64,000 bases of DNA from Acorus gramineus (taxonomy: Eukaryota > Streptophyta > Magnoliopsida > Acorales > Acoraceae). The translations under genes were made by a program, and so were the position numbers. Shown in pieces: positions 22,758 through 35,200 of the stretch. A model generated the notes under the pieces. It was given only the letters and a program-made list of their open reading frames with translations. It was not told where the DNA came from and made no database searches. Where the stretch lies: NCBI GenBank assembly GCA_030737835.1, contig CM060849.1:14365216-14429215 (forward strand). Reading direction: 5' to 3'. Within the stretch, counting starts at the first letter, position 1; every line of letters begins with the position of its first letter.

Positions 22758-25700
22758 GTTCTTTGAGATTTGTTGTGTCTCCAATATAATATGTTTTCGA
22801 CTGTTAGTGATGCTGTGGAAGTGGTGGGTCTGCACTGTTTTTGTCTGTGTTTGTGGAGTGTTGAAGTGGGAAAGCTGGTTTTCAACAGACAATAGTACTG
22901 AATGTTCTGTAAATTGTGGGACTTAATTATTTATTTCCATAAAAAGCAGGCATTTGCGGTCACTGGTCAGTCACCACTCGATATTTTTCCATCAATGTAA
23001 CGTCACACGCCTTTCTTTTAGCCCCCAAAACGGGGGACCCTGCCCTGGCAGCGATTTTGGTCAGCTGCCGGTGAAAATAAAGAAGATCATTTTTTAATAG
23101 ACAGAGGCTTTATAGAGGGGACGACTGAGGAGGATGATACACGGGATATTCTTTGACGTGTCTTTGTGTTTTGGTCTGTTCGTCTTCATATGGGAAGGTC
23201 ATTAAAAAGCTTTGTTCGTCGAAGTACAATTGTACAAATACTGACATTTTTTTTCCTTCTTATCAATATCTTTCAGTATCCTTTATTTTGTAAAAATCTC
23301 TTTCGCTAAACATGACTATGCCGTGCAAAGAACACGTGGAACGGGCCTGTCAACGGTCCGGTCCCGGTCCGGAGTCCCGGTCCGGGTTGTCGGGTCTTTT
23401 GAGTCGATCAGGTTCACTTACTAACATACTTAGGTCAGATCAAGAGAGATCGGATATGAAACGGTTGAGAAATTTTTTCATTTTCTGTTTTTCTCTTGCT
23501 CTTTTTTTTAGGGAAAAAAAATAAAAGATTTGGTTTAGGGAGAGAGCTCTGCACATTGGGCGGTGGAAATCACATTTTTTGTTATTTTTATTTTTAATAG
23601 ATGAGTTTGAATATATAAAGTTCAGTGTATTATAAATAGTTTTTATTATTTTAATTTTTTTATGTTTTTATAAAGAAATATTTATATTACAATTTGGATT
23701 ATTCTGCATTTACGTGAAGTCAAAAAAATTATAAAAATATTTTAAATACTTAAAATTTTAAATGATTATTTAGTCTTTAGTTATAAATATTGGGTTGGAT
23801 CATAAATAAAAAAAATCACATGGCCTGGTATTTGTGTTAAGTCAATTGAGTCCGTAAGATCGAATTGGGGTGAATATAGACTCGACCTATTTTGATTGTT
23901 GGATTATTCGAATTGGGTATTTACACTTTATTTTGGGTTAAGTCTGAGTCGACCCACGACCTGTTGACAAGGCTAACGTGGAGTAGAAATACATTTGCCT
24001 TATTCTCTGTTGCTTTTTTTATTTGTTTATTTATTCATTAATTAATGAAAAAATTCAATGACAGAACTAAGAATTTTTTAAAAAGATAAGCAATAAATAT
24101 ATCTATTTTATTAAGTAATAAGATAGCCAATGCTTGAAATATAAATGAGAAAAATAGAAAGAACAAAAAAGCAAAACCAAAATAACGATGAGCGGAACAA
24201 GAGGTATATCTGATAGATAAGTTATCTGCCCGGATTCATTCCATTAACGCTCATTTCACTCGTAGAAGATCCTCTCCCATATTTAAGATGGCTTAGACAG
24301 TATTTAATTCCACAATTATACATTTATAATCATACAATTAAACAGACTGTAACAGCTTTCTATTAATAAATTTTAGACAAATAACGTTCAAAAGCTGCAA
24401 TTCCAAAAGTTGGGGGGGGGGGGTGATATTCTGTATAATCAATTTTAAAATCCAGATTCCTGTATAATCAGTTTTGTAATCGCACAACCAAACATGCCCT
24501 CAAAAGAAAATTATTTAAAGTTTAAAATAAAATTATATAAATATACATTATATTATTAATATAAAATTAATTTTGACAAATCATTTTATCGGGCATAAAA
24601 AAATTGAATGAATAATTTGTTGTACACTTTTGATTTTAATTTGGGGGAGAGAAGCAATTTATATGTATTTGAATAAGTTTTTTTTTTAAAAAATAAGATT
24701 TTTCTTGTTTTTTTACCTTAGTTTTATTATCTTTTAATAGTTGATATGTTTATTTTTAAAAAAAATTTCGGTGTGGTGGGGGAGATTTACCATGGGTCTG
24801 CCACTGTGGATGAGGTTTATAGCATTGACAGCTTTTCATAGGTTATTCAAGCTTCTCTCTTATATGGATCACAAGAAAATTTTAATTGTACACAATTTTA
24901 TTTAAAGAAGTAATACTTTTCTATTAAGCTTAAATACTAGAATAAATGTCTAACAAGATTTAAATCGTGGTTAACTTTCCATAATTTAAACTCCGCGCTC
25001 GTCAAAGCTTGGGGTGCAGGTTGATGGGGGCGAGTAGAGTGGTCCTCAATAATGACATTTCGGTTTAGCTTATGCAGGGGCCTCTGCGTGGGTGCAGGTG
25101 CTCCTAGATACCCCATCTACTATATGAACTATGCCCCACCTCGTGTCTCCCTTTTCTGTTTTGTTTTATGTCTTCATGTTCTTTATTTTCTTTTATCCCC
25201 CCCTCAGACTTGTGTTCTCATTTTTGTTATTAATAAAAATAAAACTTTTTATAATTTAATTTTTTATTTTTCATAAATAGGTAACCAACATAAACTCAAC
25301 TTCGGAAGTTGGAATACGTCCCCAGTTGGCCAACTCAACTATAATTTAATTTTTTTATTTTTTATAAATAGGTCACCAACATAATTGTATTTTTTATTTT
25401 TTATACTTTGGTCTTTTGAAATTCTAATTTTTAAATAGATTGTAGGGCAACGTTGTTTCTAGATAGAACATATTTAAAATCCACGTATTTGTGGATTTTT
25501 TCTTGTTGTGGTTGCTTGAATGATGTGGATTTAATGTTTTAACATAACATACCTATTGTGGTTTAATGAAGCATAATAAATTTATGTACTCATATTGTAA
25601 TCTAATATAATGTACACATAAAAAATACCTAAATAATCGTTAACGTAATTATTGTGGTTTAATGGAACATACCTTAATTAAAAAAATAATTTTACACATG

Positions 25701-26274
25701 TCTTTTATAATTTAATTCAATAACACTTTGTCCCTATTTGTATTGAATTATAAACATGGTATGGGCGGGATGGATAAGCCTTAAAATACGTTTGGATTAA
25801 AAGAATTATTATACATAATTATGCCAGAATATATAAAGAATAATCCAATTCGATATTTTAAGTTTTCTTGTATAATTTCACTCGATCTATTTATTTGTAT
25901 AAATAGGCTCACATGTCATTATTTTTTATAAATTAAGAGGTTCATATCTAAATATTTATTTATTTATTTATTTATTTTAGGGGGGGTTGTTGTGTTTGAG
26001 GATTGATTAAAACATAGTAAAAAAAATCATTTATGAAAGGATTCAAAGGAGAGGGTCCCATCAATATATTTCCTCTTTTAACCCTTCCTTGCTCGCAAAT
26101 CACCCAAAACATCCTTTCCCTCCATCTCTCTCTCTCCCCATTCAAACGAATTTCAATCATAAAATGAAAAACGAAGGACCTCCGCCTTCAACAACAGAGG
26201 AAGAGCGTTTGTTGGAATATATGATCGTTCTTTCACCGGCGGAGAACCGCATCTGACCTCTCTCTGGGCAAACA
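22758..26274. other. Intergenic region between CLE gene and HOS15-like gene
   Basis: Apart from the hAT-like MITE it is AT-rich. A block TATAATTTAATTTTTTATTTT...ATAAATAGGT is repeated directly at about 25247-25290 and 25339-25380. ATTGTGGTTTAATG recurs at about 25554 and 25651. A TC/CT-rich leader precedes the ATG at 26275. Confidence 0.5.
23342..23975. mobile_element. hAT-like MITE with near-perfect 8-bp target duplication
   Basis: Left end CGGGCCTGTCAACGG; inverted right end TAGCCTTGTCAACAGG. The word CTGTCAAC is typical of one plant hAT lineage. Flanks ACGTGGAA (23334-23341) and ACGTGGAG (23976-23983) match at 7 of 8 positions. The left subterminal DNA repeats CCGGTCC. 634 bp, no coding capacity. 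Confidence 0.85.
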
Positions 26275-29200
26275 ATGGCGGTCCTCACCTCCGTCGAGCT
26301 CAACTACATGGTCTTCCGCTACCTCCAAGAATCAGGTGCGCCTCATAATTCACTGTATTCGCTCTGTGTTCGAGATATTGGGGTTTCTAGGGTTTCGTAG
26401 ATTGGGGTTTCTCCCTGTTTCGGCGTGTTTAAGACTTTAAGTTAGCTTGGGCAGGGTTTTGAAGTGGTTGGTGGCGTTTCGATCTTTGGTTCACTTGAGG
26501 GTTTATATGTTCTTGTTCGTCAGTTTGTTTGGATTCTTTGGTTTCTTGAAATCGAAAGAGATTCACAAGAACCTGAAAACTAAATATTGTTTCTTGGGAA
26601 TCTTTGATTTTTTTTTTTTTTTTTGGTGAGTCAGAAGTTGTATTAAATAACCGAAATTTGTTTGGATTTATTAATTTATTTATCATAATGTTAAATCACC
26701 ATTCGAGAGAGGGAACTGTAGAAATACAATTCATTAGGTGTATCTTCTTGAATGGAAACAGTGGATGCACAAAAAAGTTGAATTATAATTGACAGGTTGT
26801 AATTATCTGAGGAGACTTTTGAATCCAAAGAAACAGGATCTCCACATGTGAAACCTCCCATTTATTTATTTATTTATTTGGTTCTGCATCTGTTGGTCCC
26901 CTGTTTTTGTAAATGCCTCTTCTTCTTTCAACCGATTGTGGAATTATATTTATATCATAACAACTTTCAGATCAAATATTCTTGTTTTGTGCAATTTTTT
27001 AAAATAACATATATGGTTTCCATGAAAAGATATTTTAACAATAATTTTAAATTAAATTAACAACATTTGAGATTACATGATTGTATTTAAAACAAACTGT
27101 TACACATCTAATTCCTTGATTTCAGGATAATGATAAAATTCTTTATTTGAGATATATTCATCAAACTTCCCTTGATTCAGGATACTAAATTTTTTTTTAT
27201 TTTTTACATTTTAATCAAACTAACTATGAAGAATGCTTGGATTCGTTATCTTTGTCATTAAATAAATTTTAAATTTTCTAAAAAGAATAATGTGCAGCGT
27301 ATAGGCACAACTCTTGTCTGCGTGTGCAGTATATTGTCGTGCTTGCATGGAACTTGCAGTGCATGTGGCATATTATGTGCACTGGGAGGGAATTTCAGCA
27401 TTTGCAAACTATGTTTTTCATGCCATGATCACTTATATGAGTTATATCGTGTGGTGTTGAATAAATGAATTATATCTGGGTTTATTATTTTTATTTTTCA
27501 TGTGTCTGCATTTAAAAGTATGTTTATACTGCCATGATCACTTATATCTTGTGGTGTTGAATAAATGAATTATCTCAGCCCTTTTTTTTCTTCAAAAAAA
27601 AGGAAAAAGAGAATGGTATCACCCTTCAAATAAATTAATAAAAAAAGAATTGCTGAGTTTGTCCTATTATTTCCATGGATGTGGTTTTATGAGTTGCATA
27701 GACAAGTTCAGATCGTTCATTTATTTCTAGTAGAGCTCTCCTTTAAGTAGAAACACATCCTATAAAATTTGAACTACATAGATTTTTTGTATCTCCCATA
27801 CTGAATTATATACCAGTATTGTCTAACACTGATAGGTGTCAAACTATAACTACCGACATTGAACCAGTATGAATAATTTATTCTCATCAACCAATTGCCT
27901 ATCTGTACCATTAAAATCGGGAGTTTTTAAATAAGCTTGCATTGTATAGAGAAGTTATATGCTTTGTGAAAACGTTCTTTGTATACCCTTCACTTCAATG
28001 TAGCCTTTGTATTTAGATTGAAAAGGATTTCATCGTGTATGATTTTTTTTCCAGGATTCCTGCATTCAGCATTTGCTTTTGGATATGAGGCTGGGATTAA
28101 CAAAAGTCCTGTTGATGGCGATTTAGTTCCACCGCTTGCTCTTGTTAAGTTTGTACAGAAAGGACTACAATTTCTAGAGATGGAAGCAAATCTGAGCAGT
28201 GTATGCATATTTGCTTCATTAATAATATATACTGTTACTTTTCCTTATGTGGCAGTGTTGACATCTTCGAACTCATTTCCTTTTTTAGTGTTATTTATCT
28301 ATTTATCTCATCTGTGTTTTCTCCATATTGCCAGGATGAGGATGATGTTGCGGATGACTTCTCTTTCATAGAACCTTTTGATCTTATCACAAAGAGTGTC
28401 AATGAATTGCAGAAAATAGTGAATGAGAGAAAAGCAAAACTTCGCGAGGAGCGGAAGAAGAATAATGAAAAAGGTAAAAATATTATCCATGAACATGAAA
28501 AGCATAAGGTGAAAAGAAAGCCTGAAGGCAGTGGGATTTCTGGAGGTGATTTTTTCTGAAAATTTCCTTTTCTTTCAATACATCCACACATATAATAAAC
28601 ACTAATTCTGTTTTGGTGATCTTCATCAAAGAAAAAAAAATAATGCTTAACTCATTGTTTAAAATTGCAGAGCTATGATCATATGATGCTCCTATTGACA
28701 GTTCTAAATGTAAAATCTGTCTTGTACAACTTTTTCTATGACATTCATTATATACTAAGTGAGAAAGATTAACTTTGCACAGCTTGAGTTACAAAACATA
28801 ATGCTTCAATATCATAAGGTTAGTTCTTTTTGACAAAAATTTGTAGACTTTACTTTCTATTATGAGTAAGATTAGATTATGGGACCTATATTTGAATATC
28901 TACAATCCATAACTTAATTTAAGCCATCAATTTAAATCTGGGATATCTACAATCCATAATTTAAGTCATCAGTTTAAATCTAACCTCTAGGGTGTCATGT
29001 CCAATAAATATCATAGGAATCTTTCATGAATGTACTACATTCTTACAACCTGACAACTGGGAGACATACAACCAGACAACTGGCACATAAAACAATCTTC
29101 TGAGTTGGAAGTTTGAAGAAATGTTCTTAATTCTTACTAGATTTCATCACTAGGGGATGGCCTAGATCCTGCCCAACGATTATATTAAAACTAACCGTCC

Positions 29201-32200
29201 CAGGGCGGAGTGGAGCACCTCGGTCTTGACAGTTAACCGTCCCATTGTTCCATCCCCAAGCGGTGTCCAATAGTTACATCAGTGATGTTAAAAGTGCTAG
29301 GTGCTAGTCGGGTGGTTGATGATGGACTAGTGATTTATTGGTGAGGCAGGGGTTAGTCACTCACTTTTTTAACTTATATATATATATATATATTAGTTAA
29401 AATTTAGATTGAAAAATAATTTCAAAGTAACATCAAAACAAAATTTATAATAAAAGGATATACAATAGAAAAATTGATTAACATATATTAATGTAAGGCA
29501 ACTTAATAGCCTATTAGTTAACCAGGGATTAATTGGAAAGGCGGCTAGGAGTTAACTGTTGTGGGTTTGGCCCTCCTAGGCCTAGGTGGCGGATTAATCA
29601 GGGCCTAGAAGGGATTTTTATAACATTGTGTTACGTCACATGCAACCACCCCGAGGAGCTGGAGAGTTGGGGAACCATTTTTGAGTTGAGTTGGGGAACT
29701 GATTTGCAAAGTCGGGGAGTTCGCTTTGGGGATTTGGGGAGTTAACGATTGGGAATAGGGTAGCCATCCCACAGAGTTGAGGAGGGTGATGTCTGATGAT
29801 TGGAGAAGTGGCAGTTGTCCCCGAAGTGCTTTGGGTCCATAAAGGAGTATCCACACTGCACCATCTCCCAGTGAACCATAAGTGCAAGTGCTATCAACCT
29901 TCAATTTTGATTTTTTTCACTGTGGCTTCATCAACTGTCTCATATTACTGCTCAGAAAAATTTCATTCCTCCACAAAAAAAGTCCCATAGCAACACATGC
30001 CTTAAACTAAAGAGATGATAGGAATCCAGACATCTTTTTTCTATTTTTCTTCCTTGTTTATTCAAATATGTGTATTTTATTCAATGTCGAAATGTATTTT
30101 ATCATCTGCGTTTGAAGGATATATATGCCCCTGTTCAATGCTTGGTATTTATATCAAACTGAAACTTTGAATCATGCTGCAAAAGAACTATTTGAATATC
30201 TTCAGATGGTATGGTTTTGGACGAGGATAAATGATATAATATACATATCAGTTCGATTGTTCTGGCATTCATTTTCGCTGGAATAATCGTTCTCTTTCTC
30301 AGGTTAAGGAGAGGATAGCCATTCCAGTAATTTGTTCTTTCCTCTTCTGGATGGTGTACATCATTATATATTAGTGGCATTATGAAACTGTACGATCCAT
30401 TTGAAACTTCTACCAGCTTCCATGGCACAATTCCTCTGTAGTTTATCTACCAATGTGGTTTTATGTTTATTCCTGGATAACTAATGCAGTCCTGTTTTGC
30501 TTAACTCTTTTTCTCACTGCTCACATGATTATCCATGTCTTGTCTCATATAAATTAATTAATTGTATCTATTTATGCTTAATAGGGTCTGAACCAATAGA
30601 CATGGATCCTAGCACTCCATCCATTTCTCATAAGGTTCTCGTTTCTGATGTAACTGTCCTGGAAGGACACATTAGAGAGGTCTGATCATTAATCACTTGT
30701 ATTGCAAATTCTGTTTTGTTCAGATTTCTTTTTGTACTTCTGGTAATCATTTGGTGATTGCCACTTTTTGAGCAGGTACTTGCTTGTGCATGGAGCCCTG
30801 ATGATTCCCTTCTAGCATCAGTGTGGGTATTCTTTTTATATTATTTCGTGCACAGCTTGGTATTCGTTGGCAAGATGTTCTTCATTGATAGATTTCATTG
30901 TCCTTACAATAGAGTTCAAAATTGTTCTCCATTTTGTTGATTGTTCAGATAGAGCAAATATGCTTCTTAATTTATTAACTTTAGTCAACAATGATTTTCC
31001 TTTTTAGTTTTAAAATCACAAAAGTGTAAACTAATCTAAAGTATTTTGAATTGTTTTCAAAGGAACGATGTGGTACCCCAGGTTTAATGTATCATTGTTG
31101 GATCGAATTACAAAATTATTAGCAGACAGGGAATGGAACCTTGTTTTATTAAAAGAATGAGAGGAACGTAAAGTTTCTCCATGAAATGTAAAATTTCTTG
31201 GGAATCTAGGGATGTCCTGAGAGTCTAATTGGTGAGTAAAAATATTCAGAGCCTTTGAATTTTTTTATTTGTAATAATTATATGTCATGTGAGATTATTA
31301 AATTGTATCAATTTGTAGCATGTCAAATGCTTATTTCTAATGCAGATTATGAATTATAAATCACTTGTTTTATTCAGTTTGTGCGCTCTGAAATTCTTAA
31401 TCCTATGCCAAATATAGCCTGTTATGGGGCTTTCATGCAATCTAACTTATCAGGAATTATTCTGATCTCGTTAAATATTTTGCATGTGTTTGCTGTTCTA
31501 CTGTTAAACCAAAATAGAAGACTGATTATTATTGTACAACTAGCTCTGGATAATTATATCCATAGACTGTTAGAGCATCTCTAAAAGCCTTTCTTTTATT
31601 TCTCTACATTATTGGGAGAGATTGCTTCTCTATGACATATAGGGAGGAGTCATTCTCTTTTTATCATTTCAAAAGCCTCATCATTCTTATCCCATCTTCA
31701 TTCAAAATTGTCAAATATCCCAAGTCATATCTATAAATTACAAGATGTTCAAATATCAAATGAATAAAAGCACATTCTAAAATGTATCAAATATTGACTT
31801 GGAATAAAGATCATTTAAATAAAATTCATTAATGATAATAAAAATTAATTAAAAGTAAATTAAAATTTTTAAAAAACATGAAAAATAAATAAATATTATT
31901 TATGATGAGTAAAAATTAATTATTAATAAGAATAAAAAATTTCATGTAGGGAAATACCCATTATGCCCATATAAAGAAACAAAAAATGAAAGAAGGGGAA
32001 TGGGGTAATATAGTCTTTTTTTTATGTAGGGAATGAATGTGGCTCTCCACCCATAGGAAGTGTGTTAAAGAAATATGTAGTGAGGGAGGGGTTCAGGGAG
32101 ACTGTTGGACTTGGGTTTTAAGAGATTTAACTCCCTATATAAAGAAAAACGTGATGTAAGGAGGCTTTTGGAGATGCTCTTAGGATACACTTCCTAATGT

Positions 32201-35200
32201 ATTGATACATAGACAAGCATGGCCAAACTAATCCATATGTTTTTGAGTGTTTGTGGGTAACTTGTGTTTGCCTCTTTTGTGTGTGTGTGTGTGGTGGGGT
32301 GGGGGGGGGGGGGGGTTGTATTTGGATGATTTACTTGCGTGTATGTTCTGGTACTGCAAAATGCATGCATTGTCCAAAACATATATTTTTTTGCAGGATT
32401 AATTATGATGTTAACTCGGTTCATGTATTAATATATATGCACATGTGCCCACAAATTGAAAGAAGAGAGGATATCAGTTGCTGTATTTTTTTTTTTTCGA
32501 TTAATGTTGGGGTAGAATGCAAGATTAGAACTTGTAGTGGATCCTAGAAGACGCTCTTGATTTTAAGTGCTCATTGACCATTACTGTAATTAAAGAATCT
32601 ACCATGTACATCTTTCAAAAAGATTTATCGCATGGATGTTATTCTTGCTTGATGAAAGGTCATCTGAACATATCAATCTGCTCATCAATTTTGTTATCAC
32701 AGAGTTCCTTTGTATCATATTAATATTCTTTCTTTATCCTAGATCTGGAGACTCAACAGCACGGATTTGGCCAATTCCAGGTGGGCCTTGTGGGTCTATG
32801 AATGGAAAAAATATCTCAGCAAATGCAAAAGTTCTAAAACATTTTAAGGGTAAAACAAATGAGAAATGCAAGGACGTACTAACTCTTCAATGGAATGTGA
32901 GTTTATTAGACACCACTATTTCTGGAATTCTTGATGAAATGGTTTTTAAATCAATATCTTTTTTTTTCTTAGGATGTTTTTCCAAATTTAACTTGTGTGT
33001 GCATATTACAATTTAAGGCAAGCAAACATACCTCATTGAAATATTGACCTGCAGTACTCAATACCTAATCTGCTTCTTTTTTTTGTGTGTTCCCTGTGAT
33101 GTTATTAGATTAATCCTGCACGTATATTAACAGTTATAAGTCAAGCAAACTGCCTTCGCTGAAATCTTTGACTGTAGTTCCATAATCCTTATTCAGTATT
33201 TGATTTTTTACTGAACTTTGTTCAAATGTGTAGGCTGAGGGAACATTGCTTGCAACTGGTTCTTATGATGGGCAGGCAAGAATATGGACTAGAGATGGTA
33301 TGCCCGATATAGAATGTCTTGGTATTTTTTATCCTTTGTGTATAGATAAAGAATGAAACCTTTCCTATCTTACTATGCTACAATTCTTCATATAATATGA
33401 CATAGTGAAGTATTATATTCAGTTCAGAAATATTACTGTATAGCCAGTATTTAGGGTGTATTTTGGATAATTGGGATCCTTGAACCCAATGTCAGTGTAC
33501 CATAATCATGCAGTGTTGCTCATGAAGAAAATTTTGGAGATTTTGTCATTTCTTTTCTTCCATTAACATGCTATATTATGAGTTCTTCCTCACAACCATA
33601 CATTTGAAGTAGACTTCCTGTTTTCTGTTATCTTTAAAGTTTCCTTTTTTAATATTTTTTTACCTTAATAACATTACAATATTAAAATATTGGCAATGAT
33701 TTACAGTCAACTTATTCAACAACTTATACCTAATCAGTCAGCTGGTATTTTTGGGCTGCAGAACATGGTTTTTGCCTGATATTCTCTTGTGTGTGTTTTC
33801 TGGGATATGTTATGGCAGTTTTTTGGTCAAAATTCATGGAGCTCTCCTTATCTTCATTAGTTTTATTCAAATATATTGTTGATCAACATTTCGTACCTTA
33901 ATTTCGTTAGTTTATTAAAGTATGTTGTTTATCAACCTTCGTTTTTTTCCCTTAAATGGGTAGAATTATCAGTTGTTGGAGAGTTGTCTTTCATTTGTGC
34001 TTGAAGAAGCTTATGGAATCTTAGTTTTTACCAGAGTTTGGTTTCATCATTCAATTGGGCATAGTTATGCTAGCAGTCTTAATTTACACTAACAGCCAGT
34101 TATAAAACAATGTTAATCTTTTCACGGAGATTTTTTTAAAAAAGAAAAGAAAAGAAAAAAGATGCACGACATAGTGATTCCTATTTTGACAGGACAAGTA
34201 TTTTTGTTTATATTCATATGAATAAAAAATAACTATAGTCAGTGCTCAGTAGGGATAAGGGGCTATCTTACTGATTGGTGGCTCCCACAGGGTAGGTTAA
34301 TAGATGGGCTGGTAATGGATCACCTCTGAGGTTGGCTATGCAAGCTACATCAGTAGTCTTATTAAAGACAAGCAGTGTGTTTTTCCTCAACTTTGGGGCC
34401 TGGAATGGATTCCTTTTATGATCTGGTTTAGAAGGTTGCAATTACCGATGAGGATAAACTAGTGTGGATCAGCAATAGAATGTACATTAAAACATACCCA
34501 GGAGGCTGTGCGAGAAAGGAAAATAAAATTTTCTTTGCTAAGTTCATATGGCACCAGGGGGCAGTTCTCAAGCAAGTATTTTGTGTTTGGATGACCTTGA
34601 AAGGTAAATTGCTGACTAGTGCTCATTTTCAGCACAGAGGACTGATCATTCTTGAAATTGACTTGATGTCACTAACATATTTAATAATCTACTTGGCAGT
34701 ATTTCTTTATGATTTGGGATTTTTGGGTGAGCTTTATGAAATACGCTGCATTATAAAATTTAATTTGAAAATGCAATTGTTTTAGTTAACTTCTGACAAT
34801 TACTAATGTTTATCTGAATTTTGTTCGGTGCATCCATGTACGTCTTTAACTTTTTTGAAAATGTATTTGTATTTCACTTGTCTGTGCTCACTGTAATTGT
34901 GCATTTTAGCTCAAAAGTGATTGTGCATTTTACAAATATTACCAAAAGGCCCCTACTGTTCCATGTATCACTATAAAATTGCCATTGTACAAGTGGTTGC
35001 ACTTTAGCAATATCTGGACTCCCCCCGACAAATTCAATGACCCATCTCCACCATGATTGACATTGATCTGATAAGTCTAACGGATGCACCATAGACTGAA
35101 CCATGGTTATATTATGTTGACTATGAAACTATTTTGCATTTCATTGTACCATTGTAATTACATATTTAGACATTTGGATATATTTAAACCAAATATAGGT

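Noticed and set aside
29640-29900. Open frames over a GTTGGGGA-rich stretch
   Set aside because: Degenerate repeat composition in an intron; no family recognised.
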